64,000 nucleotides of DNA, taken from the NCBI RefSeq assembly GCF_000224145.3, contig NC_020168.2, forward strand, positions 5,381,294-5,445,293, given 5' to 3'. Shown piece after piece: positions 1 through 15,400 of the stretch. The position numbers and the translations under genes are program-made. The notes under the pieces are model-generated. The model had not been told where the DNA came from. It saw only the letters and a program-made list of their open reading frames with translations, and ran no database searches. Every line of letters begins with the position of its first letter. Position 1 is the first letter of the stretch. Source of the DNA: Ciona intestinalis (Eukaryota > Chordata > Ascidiacea > Phlebobranchia > Cionidae).

Positions 1-416
1 TATGCCTTCATGTTAATTTAGTAGGGGAGATTGTGATAGTGTTTAAGTTTCTATTCCCCACCGCGTTAAACTAAATGTATGGCCCGTTTGGCAACACTAT
101 TAATTATTGTGCGACGCGGAAGCTTCAACGCGCGTAATCAACATTCCTGTGTTTCTTGCATAATCCTTCCGTACTCGTGTAAAGTCCTTGTGTTAGTCTT
201 ACTATTGTGTTTTACCGAGACGTTCGTTTTTAAGTTTAATAAAGCCTATGATCAGTTCCGTTCAATAGTAGGTTTCCGACACCTAACATACTATACATTT
301 AAGGCAGTAAAAAAATTAAATAAAAATTTCTTGAAATTTTTAAGTTTTATATCTGTCCACAAATTATAAAATACTCAATAAAATAATGAATTCAGACACT
401 GACTTATAACTTGCAG

Positions 417-3400
417 GACGTAGTGATACAAATATAAAGAAGAGAATGACCAGAGAGGAAATTAAACAGAAGTATCCGGAACCCATACCAAGAGAAAGGG
501 TCGGTATGCTATATTAATGTCAATCAAAAGTATTTTTTTAGCATAATCAAAGGGAAAAAATTATAGTAATATTTGCAACTATTTATATACATAGCCTAAG
601 CACCCCAAAAGTTAACTATAAGTAATAGCAGATTTTTTTAAGGTTTTTTCCATGTTGATGTTTCCTGAGTATGCAAAAAAGCTCGCCAATGCATACGTGG
701 ACATGTTATCTTACCCACACATGCATTCAACTATCGCTGAGTTGTTTGCTCTGCTATCAGAAGCAAAAGAAGGGCCAGAATTATTCTGTGACAGCTGTCT
801 TCTTGTTGCTCCAATACTTAAAGGAAGAGAGGTTTGTACATTATATTACTTATATATATATGTTTAAAAAACATATTTTGGTGATTTACTTTTGACAGAA
901 TCTAGTTTCTAGCACATCTTACTTTAAGATATTTTTAATAAAATTTATTCTATACAAATAGTCTGTCTTGAAATCACTTGAAAACTTTTTTTTAATTAAA
1001 TTATTATTTTTCCAGGCATTCCGAAGCGTAATGTCGATAGCAAGAACTTCAACAGCTTGGACAACTTTGATCTGTGACGTCACACAGCGTCTGTGGTTTC
1101 AAAGCGACAATGTTGAACGTATTAAGGTATAGTTAGAATATTTATTTTAAAAATTGTAATTTTTGTTTTTTGGTAAACGTAGGGTTATTGTTTTAGAATG
1201 TAAATTTGGTGAAATTAGAACTCTTCACATTTTAGTATTTGTTTATAAGCTTTGTAAAAACTAAACAAATTGTTTTGTACTCTCTTTAACGCTGGTCTTG
1301 TTTTACACACATATTCTGGCTGTTTTTTCGTAATGTATTTTAAACAACCAATATAAAGTGAATTTTTACTGTGTTTATGTATGCATATATTCACAATTAA
1401 TTTTTTCTATTTGTCCTGTTTATTTTAACAAACAGGAGAAATATGGTTTGGAGGCCAAATGTAAAGTAAAGGTAGTCGGACAGAAAGAATGCACCGAAGA
1501 AAAAAGTTGTTTTGATAATCAATGTAATGATGATTCACAGAGTCAGAAGGGAATTCCTGGTAATTTTACTCATATATTTACAGCAGTAGATTTTTAGTGA
1601 AATTTTATATTATTTTCTGTTATCCACTACCAGGCATAATGTAAATAATTATTTTTTTGTCAGAAATCCATTTTTTTATACTAGATAAGCGGCTAACAGA
1701 TTATTCGCATTGTAATATTTTTCAGGATATGAGGCTTACAACCCTGCAAGTAATGATTGTGTTTATTACGAGTTTGATCGTATTTTAGAATGGAGCAAAA
1801 AGCTTGCAGAAATTCGAATAGCTGAAAAGGTTAGTTCTATTTGTGAATAAATACAGAACATGTATTTGCTATAAAAGTAAATAATATTTTTTTTTAAGAA
1901 AAGCTGTAAAAAAGTTAGAAAACTTGGTAAAAATGTACATTATGCTTTGTGTTTTTTTCAGGATTGCCCACTTGGTGAACTGTCAGCTTGCAATTTGAAG
2001 AAGTTATCTCGCTTTTATAGAAGTATGTTGCTTACCACTGATGGCGGAATACTTTTCGCTGAACTGATGATTCAAATTGTTGGAAATGAAAAAGGTAAAA
2101 TAAGATAATATATAACATGCAAATATAATTTTTATAGGATATGTGTTCAAGACTCAATTATATGACACTTATGTTATAACACTTGTTGCTGGGAGAATAA
2201 ATTAATTAACTTTATTCATTCATTTATACTTAATGTTTTATAGAATATAGCTAAAATGTTCTCTGGTTTGAACAAAAGTATTCATTTGTATTTCCACCAT
2301 ATTACTGCAGGGAAGAAAACAATTGGCCAACTTATTCGCTTTGTGACATCACAGCGAGACGGCGTGCATCGGTTAATCGAACTTCATCGTCAGATCGGAG
2401 AGTCCGGACCTACAGGGAGAAGGTTGTTACTTCGTCTTTATAATGCTGTGAAGAGGAGGCTTCCACATGGCTTAAAGGTGGGAGGATGTTTTATCCATTG
2501 TTGGCGATGTGTCCTTGGGCAAGACACTTTCTCCAACCCGGATGTCACTAATGGGTTGACAAAATTTTCAGCATACATAAAAATGTGGTAATCGTGACCG
2601 GCCATTCAGGCAACTTATGGCTTTTTTTGAGAAACCTGTGATATGAACAGTAGCCAATTATACACATTTTTCAGTTTGTTCTTAGAATTCCAACTGGTTA
2701 AGTAATGATTTATATTAAAAGCACCCACAAAGATACCTATTCAAAAATGGTATTCAAGGTCTGTGTAACAAAACACATGTGTTACTTATAATCACTGTCA
2801 TTGTCAGGTAAAGCAAGTTACATTCATACATACATATTCGAATAAAAATTTATTTTATTTATATTCCATTTATTTTTATTGTTTTTTATGTTTTTTATGT
2901 TTTATTTTTTAGCTTTTATCTCGTCTCACTGACCACATGGGTCAAGTTCGACTCGGCAGAATGTTGCTGCAAGATCTACAGCTAGATGGCGGTAAAGCGC
3001 ACATCACAGCTCGACAAATCAGAGACGAGATTCAAAATAACCTGAATCCAATGGTTAAGGTGTGAGTTTTAGATAAACATGTTTATTTTAGTTGTAAAAA
3101 CAATATATTAAATAATGTAAATATATAAAACATAGGTTTTAAATAGTGTAAACCATTTTTAAAAATGTTTAAAAAAGTTAAAATGTTGCAAATTCTTATA
3201 GCCTATTTTACATATTTTATTTCTGTTTTTCCTATTTTACCTGCTGTTTTGTCGATCAGATGCAGAAAAGAATTGAAATTAATCATAGTTAAAAATTGTA
3301 AATCAACCATCAGATGATCGGACAAACTGTTTGTCAAGTTGTTGTCCGAATGAACGGAGTAGCTCAGTGTATGTTGTCTGTGGCAGATCATGCTAAGGCT

Positions 3401-6400
3401 GTGTTGGAAGGTGGGGGTGACGGGATTCTAAACAAAAGCAAAGGTGGGGACTATATTCTTGTATTTTGGATCTTCTGGTAAGAATTTTGCTGTCAGATGT
3501 TTTAATGCTCTATACAGGTCATCTTGTTACTCATTCAGGTTGGCTTTATCAGAGTGAAATAGCAATATGGTAAAATATATGTCAATGTATGTGTCATTTT
3601 ACCCTGCTAAAGAATAAGTAACTTTAGCCTCAGTAAGTTACATTAGATCCACGAAGATAGTTTATATTTATGTTGAATTTGTAAAAGGCTCCGCTCCAAT
3701 GTGGGTTAGTTAGTAAATAAATCAGTTTGACATATTTGTCCTCACTGGGTTGGAGTCACTGCCATTAAGTGCCCTGCACAGGGACACATGCGCCTACGTT
3801 TGTGGCAGCATCAAGCCTTGGACCCATTACCGCTGGTCTAAAGGCGATCCCTTCTACACTGAGCCACGGCGGCAGACTAAATCACCGAAGACAAATAAAG
3901 TTTTGCTTTGGTTTTTATTGTTGCCTTTTCTGCTTAGATCCGCATGAAAGTTTCAGCAACCATGTGGATATAGACAAGGAAGAAATCATTGAAGGGAAAT
4001 GTGGAGTTGTATCAGACTGGAAATCAACAGCAACTTGTTGCCGTAACTACAAAGATCTTCTCAAAGATCAAAAAAAGAAAGAAGAGGAGGAGAGTAAGAA
4101 AAATAAGCCTCCAGTGATCATAAGATCGAAGCAGTTTCAGTGGTCAGAAACAGACTCTGCTCTCTCATGTGAGGTTGATCCACTTTCAAGGAAAAATTTG
4201 AATGTAGCAGATCTGTGGGAACCGGTAGATACACGAGAAAAAGTAATTACATGTTTTTGTATAATTATTTTGGTTAGGTTAAGTCAGGGCTTCCTAAACT
4301 TAGAGTCCAACCTTGTGGCACGAAGAGTAACGATTTACACAAAGTTACTGCATAAATTATACTATTAATTGTAAAGGGTTGCAGAAAACTTTTTTAGAAG
4401 ATAAAAGCGGTTTATGCAAAATTCAGATTTTTCCACATTACCAGACATATCAGTCAATAAATGTAGAACTATTATTTAAAGAACAATTTTCTATATTTAT
4501 TGCCCCAGACAAAATGTTTTTTTTTTATATTTACAAATCTTGTTTCAGGTTAATATTTACAAAGGGACAGAAGAAGAACCTCTTCATCCATGCACGGCAG
4601 TCAAGCCACCATGCAGACATAATGTTTACTGCAAAGATCAAGTTAAAACCAACTACAATCAGTTTTATCTTCAATCAACTGACCATGAGAAATTCTATAT
4701 GAGCTTTAACTTTAGGTTAGTTAGTTTGTTTCTGTGACTGCCTCTAGCCCAGAGTTCTAACAGAAGTATTAGGTTTCATACACCTCCAGTGGTAAATTTA
4801 CTGCAGATGTAACGTTTTGGGTAACTAATTTGGGGGAATGTTTTATTTTGTGATATATTGCTGACAATTTGCTGCCAATTGATATGGCTTTCTTAATTTA
4901 TATTCTCAGACCATCTGGTCTTCACAAACGATCCGAAGACATACGCGGAAGACTTGGAGGATTAGGAGCAGATCCTGTGAGGAGTGAAACCAGCATCCGG
5001 TTTATGGAAGATCAAGAGATGAGGAAGAGTGATACTTATAAAAAGATGCAGAGTAGATCTTATGATCTTCCATCTGTTGCTGGAAGATGGGGGAGAAAAG
5101 TTGTGAAAGAGGAAGATGATCTGGTCAGGAAGAGAGGTGCTGTTGGGATGATCAAATTATTTTAAGTTTATTTTGAATCAGTTGTTTTTGTGTGGTAATA
5201 TTCTAGTACTACTTTATAGTTTTGTATCTTTTTGTATGATTTTTTCGGTAGCACTTTATTTTTTTCTACTATTCTGTAATTTTTTCTGTACTACCACGTA
5301 GTTTTGTATTTTTTGGAATAAATACTCCTGGAAGTACTTTGCATGAACTTTTCATGGTTTAGTGGTCAATAAGTACACTTTTTTTAAAAAATATTGCTTG
5401 CTAATTTACTATATATACATTGATGAAATGATTTTTTACAGGAAAACAACAGAAGCATAAACCTGTATGCACATGCACCAAGCATGGAAACTCCCAGTTT
5501 GGTTGTATAGTTTGTTCCATAGCTCAACAAATATCTGGTGCAGAAAGTTGTGATGAGGTCGCTGATATTATAACCAATAAATGTGACAAGTTTCCTGGAC
5601 AGTCGGTTTCAAAAATCCCTCCTTTTCCAGTGTATGAGCACGGTGTGACTCCTCAAAACATCGAACTTGAGTCTTGCTCTGTTCATTTAGGGGTTAATTC
5701 TTCTACCGACAGTGATTCTAGAATAAAAATTACTAAAGAATTAAGAAAGAGTAATTCCGAAAAATCGCAGTCAATTTCTAACTCTGCACTGTCACCTAGT
5801 GGCTCAAATGAGTTAACCTCCATCTCGGAGCTGAAGAGCACGCTAGGATCAATTAACATTAACACATCTGAATCACTTGCGGATGTAACTGTATCTGAGA
5901 CTTCAGAGGTCATAGATGCATCAACAGTGGATGAAACCACAACTTTAGACACCCATAATTCAGCCTCCCAGGTTTTACACTCAACCACAAGCAGTGAAAT
6001 ATCAAACTCAACTCACACTGGCAGCTCAGTTTCAAATTCTGCTCCATTTCCAAGTGGTGGAAATCCACAAGATCTTATTCGCACACCTCGTCCTTCTGCT
6101 GGCTGTTGCATGAAGGGTGTTGTGAACAAAAAAGCCGCTCCATGCCCATGTACAGATGGTAAACCTAAACCAAGTGACCTGCCTCTTACCGAGAGAAACC
6201 TAGCAATGTTCACCAAGGCCCCTGCTGAAGACAACAATACAGTATTTGGTCCATCCCCAGAAAAATGTGCATGCAATGCTAAAGAAGGGGGTAAGCTAGC
6301 ACCAAGACCTCCAAGGCCATGGCCTATCACTGCAAAACACATTGAAAAATCTGAGGCACCTAAAAAAGATGGCAATTTATCTAATACAAATCATGCAAGT

Positions 6401-9400
6401 AAAGAGTCAATTAAACAAGAGTTGGTTTCTATGGAAGTCCCAGCACGCAATGCAGATATCTCGCACTGGGCAGAAGACAAGAACGAGAGTGAATTTTCTC
6501 GTCCAGATTTAGATCAATCGGTTAATGAGGATGATTATGATTATTGTTTGGTGTGTGGTGGTGTGGTTTCTGTAGAACCAATGCCAGAAAAACCTTTTGC
6601 TTACAGATATTTAGTCAAACACGACGCTGATCCAAGGTTACAAGGTAAAATATGATATTAGTGTCTTGCTTTTTTAAAATACTAATTGTCAACTTTTTTA
6701 TATTACTATTCTTCTCCTATTTGGTGGTAAGTGAAGAACATTCAAACAATTATAGAACCGTATCCTCATGACTCCTATAGACCGCTGTTAATTGTTTAAA
6801 ACACAATCATGGTATTTGGATATAACGTGATAAAGATATCCCATCTTCCCCAACACTAAAATATCTGATAAGACGAGAATTGTATGAAACAGAACACACA
6901 CAACTTCTAAAGTTGAGTGAATGTAACTAATATACCCTCGCAAAGTCCCAACAACAGTCGTTATAACAAATTACTTCACTATACACGAATAAAAAAGATC
7001 TTTCTTATGTTAAATTATGTTCATCCAGATGCGAATTCCCTTGACTCGTTAACCACTTTACACGACATTGGGTTGGATTCAAACCATGGGAGTTCCACTC
7101 ATGGCATGTGGACAGACAGCAAGAAATGCTGCGCGAATCCTGGGTGTCGTTCTAAACCTCCGCGGGGATGCAGGTTCCGAAATAAGAAGAAGATTGAAGA
7201 AAAGGAAAGAGATGAGAGATTTGAGAAAGACAGAAAAAGGCTCCAGGTTTTTGAATTTTTGAATTTTTTTATTTTTTTTAGGTTATTTTAGTTTTTTAGG
7301 TTCCTATAATGTATGGGTTACACTCTGCCAGGCATGCCAGGAAATTAAAGATTCGCAATAGTTGGCTCAAAACCTCATATTTAAAGCTTTGATTTCGGCA
7401 CCTTTTTGTGCAATAAATTATGTAAGCTGATTTTCAATTGAAAAGTGCTCTGAAACATTTAAACATTAGTAACTGTAGGTGGAAGTGTGTCCTACACTTC
7501 GAATGCCCTTGGCCCCTTACACGTTATAAATTTTTGGTTCGTTCTTATTATAGTGTAAAACTTTGTTAACAAAATTCCTTTCTGTATATATTTGCAATGT
7601 TGATGCTGTTTTATATTTTAAATGTTTTTTATTTTTCATTATGAATATTTTAATTTAATTCCGTATAATATAGTAAAGTGGGGGGATAGAACGCCTTTTT
7701 ATTCTATTTTCTGTCCCACTTGGTAGTAAACAAACAGCATTCAAAGAATTAATACCGTATTCTTACAACTCCCGTAGACCGTTGTTAATTGTTTAAAACA
7801 CGATCAGGAAATATGAGATATAGGATTACGTTATTTGGATATTATGTCTCTATTATATAAAATATCTTATCCCTCTTTATAGGATGAGATAAATCTACGC
7901 TACCAACAATGGTTACCACCTGGCAGGCATGCCATGGGACATGTAGCAAACCAGGACGATGTAGAATTTGTTCAACAAGACCGGGATTTTCCGAGTGAAA
8001 TCGACACTAAACCGATTAGAAGCGTGGACTCGCTTGATAAAATCGTCCAAAAGTCGCGTGATTACCCGGTTACCGACAGAAAATACGACGTGGAAAAGTT
8101 CCGAATGTTTTTGGACGAAACATGTGATTTACATAAGGTGTGTTTTATTTAGTTTTGCGACCTGTTCAGCGCCATGGTACATGGTAAACGCGCCTGCCTC
8201 TAGCCCAGAGTTTATAGTAGGCGTATGTGTCCTTGGGCAATACACTGAACAGTTTATTGCTCCAACCCAGTAGTGCCTTATAACTTGTAAGCGGGCACGA
8301 GGTGTTTGAAACAAAACACCTGTGTTATCATGACTGTCGTTGCCCGCCACGAGATCATGAATAAAAGTTACAAGCATTCAATAAACATTTTCCCTATTAT
8401 AGCTTCCACGGTTTGCATGTTGTCGTTTGCACGACGACGATTGGACGAAGATGTATTTTAACTTGAGTCGCGACAAACGACGTCTGTACGCTAGAGCTGC
8501 ATTAGCATGTGCTTGTAACTCGGTCGAATCAATGTCAGGGAATTTTCAAACTGCTCAAACATCTTTCCCAAAACCACACAGGTATACGTTTATATGGCAA
8601 AAAATATGTTGTATTTCGGGTATAACTTTGCCATTTTTATCTGAAATGTGCAAAAGTGTTTTCTATTTATTCATCGTAAACTAATTCCTAAATGCTTATG
8701 CCACGGTTATAAATAAACTATTTGGCTGGACCATAACGTTTGGCGTTCCTAATATATGCCGCGTTATAACACTAATTAGTTATTAAAAAAAAATTATTTT
8801 TGACAAAATATTTCTTTACCCATATATACCAGTATTCCCACACACATTATTTGAGATTGAGTAAATACCCCATCAAGTATATAATGCAGATTTATATTTT
8901 TTTTCAGTATATGTTCCGAGTGCCACATACACATTGGCACGCAGCAGAGTCCACCATGTACAAGATACTTATTACCATTGAAGGCAGTTCGTTGCTATGA
9001 AGAAGCAATGCGGAAGTACGACCAGGTAAATCAATGTAACTTATTTATACACCCCATTCCCCTTACGAGTTATTACATATGCAACTTTGTTGGTGGTTAT
9101 TATATTTTTATGTATGGGAGTATGGCTGACAATTTAGATAAGCCATAAATGGCCGCTAGGTTTGACCAATAACTGGACACAGGCAACATACACAAATGTT
9201 TTTTGGGACATTTTGCCTAAAGTTCTTTTGGACGCCAACGTTATCCCATCTTACCCCACAGTACTACCTATAACATTACAGCTATCCTATTTTCCCCAGG
9301 CGGGTTCGGTAACAACAGACTCTGGCTTTTCGTTGGACACAGCCATTGACGTAATGAACGAAAGTGACGAAAACGCTGTTTCTCCTTACCAGCAACGAAC

Positions 9401-12400
9401 GTTGATGGATTTGCTCGGCTTATCGCAAGGACCAAGTCAGTATTGAATGAATGTAACTGATTTATCCTCGCGAGGCAAGGACAGCTCTTACATAATATAG
9501 GTGTTTTGTTTCTTACACCTAGTGCCCATTCGGTAGTGAACAGAGAATAGTTAGGAAAACAAATAACCACATCCTCACGTCAAAAACTGGTTGCAAATTG
9601 TTCAAAACACGATCAGGAAATATGAGATATAGGGTAGTTAACGTTATCTCATTGTACCCCACAATTCTATATATTAATCCGTGCATTTAATATTTAAGTA
9701 ACTTTTTATTTAGAATCGAAAATAGTGAACTGTAAGCTCATTCCTGCCCAAGATTGCGACTGCAGTGATGCGGCCTCCAGTGCGCCATCTAGCGGCGTGT
9801 GTTGTCATGTAACAAAAGCGAGACACCTACCGGTCATGCACCTACAAGGCTTTGGGTATGATGTTACCATAGTAATATTATTTTGTTATTATCAATAATG
9901 AAAGTATAGTAGGGTGGGGGAACATGGGACACCTTCCCTGTTATATCTTTGACCCATTTGGTAGTAAACAAAAAACATTCAAAGAATTATAAAACCGACT
10001 CTCATATACCGTTGTTAATGAATTTTTCAATATTCGCAGCCATAAAAAGAGAAAAAACATTATATATAACGTAGCCTATATATTATTATTATTATTATAT
10101 TTAGTTTCATTCAGTACACTTTTGTTTTACTTGTTCTTTTTTTAGGTGTGAACCTCCTTACGAGTATACGCTCGATAAACGATTCCAACCCCTTCCATTA
10201 AAATGGTGGCAATGTCACGACGTAGCTTTACGTAGTACGCAGGAGTGCGTCGATGCGTGTGTACGTGCCCGGGTGCTGATCGCGGAGAAAAGAGCCGACG
10301 CAGCGACAGAACACGAAAGAACTTGCAAAGTAAGGCGTTAGATGTATGATGAATGAATGAATATATTTTACATACATGATAATTGAATGAATGAAAATAG
10401 CTTGCTTTATCCTGGCATGACCGGAAAACGACTGTCTCATAACACGGGTGTTTTGTTTCATACACCTAATGTTAGCATTTTTCGTTAAGTGTCTTGCCCA
10501 TAGACACATACATCAACAACGGTAGCAGCGACAAGCCTTGTACCCGTTACTACCCGTCTTTTTGCTTTTGTAAACTTTCCAGATCTTTGTTATCGTGACC
10601 GAGAAGCCAAAAAATTCCATTTATTCATTATTCATTCATTACAAAATAAATTCCATTCTATCATTATCACGTTACAAGTAGTTTACCCTTTACTCCAGGT
10701 TTGTCCACCTCGTACTTTATCCAATGACGTAGTATCCTCTTTACTTGGTGATGACGTCATAGACCAGGCTGGCGGTGTGGTGCTCGGACCTCGCTACAGC
10801 GAAATGCTACCGTTGGTATGGAAACCTACTGTAAGGGAAGACGGAAGGAGGGGGGAGACAGAGATAACGGTTCAAGGTCAGATAACGACGCCGTATGACA
10901 TAAAGTGGTTAGCGCGACTGCATCTGTCCTAGAGTTTTTTAGTTTGGCGTTTAATGCTGCCTTTGTGGGCGTTTTTACCGGCAATTACTTCAACCCAGTG
11001 GTCCCTTATGGATTGTCTAAAGTCAGCCGTACATTACAGTAATTGAAAATGTTGCCTCGCCACAAACGAATACATAAGCTACATTCATTTAGACTTGTCG
11101 CCGCCGTCGCCATTTTCTCAAAACCTCCCGCAGCTTCAATATTATGTTTAAAACACATCTAAACTTCTAGTTTTTTTATTTTCAGTTCCTATAAACAATT
11201 ACTTTTTTAACTTTTCGTCTGCCGCCGCAATAGAAACATAACTTTTAAGAAAAATTAAGGTTTTATAATCCAGAGAAGCCGTAAAAAGAATAATTTACAC
11301 TGAATAAATGAAAGTAACTTGGTTTAACATCGCGTGGCCGAAAAAACAATATACCCCTCGTGGGGTTATATTATATGGATGACAATTATGTCCTCTATAG
11401 TTTTAGCAGAAGTAACCGAATCATCTCTATTTACCTCAGACCGTCGCATCAGGTTCTATCGACAAATTATCGAAGTGATAGTTGAGAGTACGCGTACAAT
11501 GCTCCTTGCACCTGACCTGCAACCCCCGAATCCAAAACTACCAACTCTCCTTCCTCCGGATACGTCACGTCACGTGGTCCGGATAGCACACTTCCGCGCC
11601 ATGATGACGTCATTGAATGACGTATTAGCCGATGGTAACGCTAAGTTATCGTAAAAGTACTAAGAAAATGCTAAATTTAGATTCATAAAACACAGATTTC
11701 CTGGTCAATGTCAACTGTCAATATAAACATTTTATACGCTTCGGTTATAAGAAGTATACAAATAATATAACTTATAATGGGAATTGGGAATGATTATGCA
11801 TCTAACCTTACTTTCTCAAATTTTAAAATTATTCAGTTTTTGTCGAAAACATGACCATTTTACCCTAAATGGAGGTATTTATATTTATATTCATCAACAA
11901 ATTTAAAATCACCGAAAATTTTCGTTTCAGTAAAAATCTTGAAAGATACGAAGATCGTTAATGATAGTGATATCACGCAGACTGTTCGTGCTGATCTGTC
12001 CGATTCTGAAAGATTACGAAGTATGTACATAAGTCCAGCGTCCACAGTTGGTTAGCGCGAATGCCTCTAGTTCAGAGGTTATGGGCTTAAGGCTCGTCGC
12101 TGCCACCATTGTGGGCGAAATTTAACGGCAATTGCTCCAACCCAGTGGTCACTAATCGGTTGTCTAAGTTATCAGCCATACATAATGAAAATAAAATTAC
12201 CAAAAAAGTTACAACTGTGGTAACTCGTTATCTGGCACGAGGTGTGTAAAACAGAATACGCCTGTTGTAATGACTGTCATTTCCCGAGCACATGAGGATA
12301 AAGCAAGTTATACATTCATTCTCTCATATGCACTGCTGCTTATACAACTGTTATTTTTATATTCATTTTTATATTTAAGGAAAAAGAAATGAAGACACGA

Positions 12401-15400
12401 GAAACCGAATCCCGGATCCAAATCTTTTGGATTCTTTTCAAAGTTTTGTAAAGGTACGTATATCGTTGTCATTTTACCAGATACTTAGTGCTGCTACCGT
12501 TAAGTTCTTGGGTAAGACAGTTAACGAGTATTGCTCTAACACAGTGGTCCTTTTTTGCCAAATTGTCAGTCATACATAAAAAATAAAACATAACCATAGA
12601 GTCACACCTGATAACCTCGTATTTACTTCTATTTCCCCCAGGACAAATTGTGCGGGAGTGTAGATGACTGCCGGGAAGTTCTTTCACCGCCCTGGGAGCT
12701 TCCAGTTAAGGATCAGCATGTAGCTGGTGAATTCTTGACCGAAATAATGGCTTCCCTGGTCAGTATTGAACCCTAGATATTAAAACTCTTATGCAGTAAT
12801 TTTGGGATCTAAGTTTTAAAAAGTTTTTGAAGAGTTTGTTACACCTGCTTATAATTTCATTCACCGGTGCCGTGGTATGCAGTAGTTATGCTCATCTCAA
12901 GGCCATACTAGGATTTGTGTTGCCTGTGTTTTTTTTTAGACATTTTGAAAACGAAAAATTAGAAGAGTATAAATACCCTCCAAGTTACATATGTTGTAAC
13001 TTGTAAGTGGCCCTAGGTTTATGAAACAAAAATTCGTGTTATAACGTGTCGTTGCCCCACCACGCAAAAATAAAACAGATTTATTTATTTGTGTATACAA
13101 TCAAGCAATTTTTTAAAGTTTTAATAAAGTTTTATTCACTGCAGGGTACAGAATTTAAACAAGACCAAGACATACCTTTACAAACGGCACTCGAATCTGC
13201 TCTTGGCTCATTTCTAGAAGCTTGTGTGTTTAAAGCGACCACTCAAACCAGCATACAAAGAGCAGTAGAGAAAGCAACTGTTGCAAAAGGACACTTGGCT
13301 TTCCTGACGATCTTAACCAGGTGAAACTCAGTTTTACAAATCAAAAAGTGTTTCATAGTAAAGTGGGGTAAGATGTGACTTTAATTATTTAAAACAAAAT
13401 CAGAAAAGATAGGATTTAAGTGCTAACGGTGTCCCATCTTACCCTATAGATCTATAACTTATTGCGTGGGCATGTGATAATTTCTTTCTAGATTGTGCGC
13501 TTCTCGGATCGTTCGGTTTTCCGAGATGGTAGAAGCATCAATCACGAACACACGGACTGTGGTCAAGGGATGCTTAGGAGCAGTGGAGGAGAAAGTAAGA
13601 GAGAAAGAATTTAAGGAGGAGTGGTGGGAGGAAACGGAGAAGCAAAATAAAAGTAAGGGAAACGGAAATTTTACATTAATTTAATTGAAAAATTTAAATA
13701 CACGTAAGTGTGTAAACTAACTTAGAATAAAATATAATCTTTTTAAATTAATATCCTCGTTATTTCAAGAGTTAAATAAAAAGGTATTAAAAAAACGTTT
13801 CTTATTTGTTTTTTAGTTGGAGAAGACACCGAGATGCATCGTCGCATTTCTTCCATTCTTCGCTCCGGCCGAGACGACAGCAAGTCAACCCTAGATGACG
13901 TCATAATCGGCTTCGAGCGGCTCCGACGTCACGTGCGTGAGGATCTGACTTGCGCCAACCGGAAGTCCTCCGCGATCTGTGATCTTCGAGATGAAGAAGC
14001 GCTCGATCTTTTCGAGGGCAGGCCAAGGCGAGAAATCCGAAAAGTCGGCCCCTCTTTTGATGCTTGGACCGAATCCGAAGTCGCAGTGAAAGAACGGAAT
14101 TTTCAAGGAGTTTATACCGTCGATGATGTCACGGGTCCGAATGGTGACGTCACTAAAAGATCGGCGAATTCTTCGTCAACAGAAAGTAGTAGTGAGGCAG
14201 AGGATATAAAAGTCCCAGTTAAAGAGAGAAAGGGGAAGCATTATTTTGTGCATCGGGGCTCCGATGCTTCAGACTCTGAAAGTTTAAAGTCAGCCGTTAT
14301 AGTTGGTGGAAAAGGTTCGCAGACTTCAAACGATAGTTTAACACTGGACATGTGGGTATGTATATATGTAAGGCTTTGTCAGTGTGTTTCTTTGGTTTAC
14401 ACTGCTTTTTATTTTGCAATACTTAACCATCTTCGATGTAAACTTTATACAATTTTTAGGGGATGTCTGACAACTCTTCAGAAGATTCGCCATCATTTTC
14501 TGCCATCCGTCCAAGCGCTGGTCCTTCCATTCAAATGGATGTAAAACAGAACGAATCTTCCACTAAATTATCAAGTGATTGCGAATCTAGCAACCATTTT
14601 TATTGTGACGCAATGAGCACTGACGCGTTAAGCTACGTCACGTGCGCGTCACAATGCGGGTCTGTTGTCGAAAACGAAAATGCAAAACGAGAATGCTCAA
14701 ACACCAAACCAAAGAAGCACGTCTCTATTAACGAAAACGTAGAGTTCTTTTCTGGCGAAAATTCTTCTCCTCGACGCCATCAATCGTCCAATGACGTCAT
14801 CAAAATTGAAACTCCGGACCCGTCCGCAGCTTCCAGAGCACAAAGAAGACGAAGATTCAGTAGTGTGTTTGAGACCAAAGATGTAGTAAGTATGCCAGGA
14901 TTAGATCACTGGTTAGAAACAATAGCTTATACAAATGATGTTCGGTAGTTTTTAGTCAAAAATAGCCTTTGCAGTTAGCGTTTAACAGTGTTTAGGCGTT
15001 TATAAGCAGGTGCACTTATTTCAGATAATGCTTTTCTGTGCGTTTTAGAACAGATATAATCAACTAGAAAGGTTGAGATAAATAGATTTCCTATAGATTA
15101 AGACTGCTGGAACTGAAAACCGCACTCGGGACGCTTTGCGGACCGACAAGGGAAAAGGATTGCTGCAAGAAATATTTGGAGTTTCGCTCACGGCGTAAGT
15201 TTAAATATGTCTGAGACTTTTCATAGCGTCGATTTTAAATGAGTTTGTGTATTTATATTACAGTCAACAAATGATCGAAGCTTATCAAAGTAATGTGACC
15301 AATCTTATTACGTCACAAAGCGGGAGCGTTCTGCCTCACTGGGTGTCTAACGTAACGCAAGGTTACTTAGCTGTATCAAGCAGTAAGTTTTTTTTATTCA

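Noticed and set aside
79-369. 96-codon open frame with a hydrophobic stretch before the first supported exon
   Set aside because: It has only a weak donor (GTTTCC near 272) that would keep phase, and no recognised sequence. It may be a signal-peptide exon of the large gene, but I could not support it.
2256-2591. Open frame beginning upstream of the exon at 2311
   Set aside because: Only 2311-2477 keeps phase with its neighbours; the 3' end of the frame runs into SINE sequence.
5683-6375. Reverse-strand open frames under the 1.2-kb exon
   Set aside because: Shadows of the forward coding exon.
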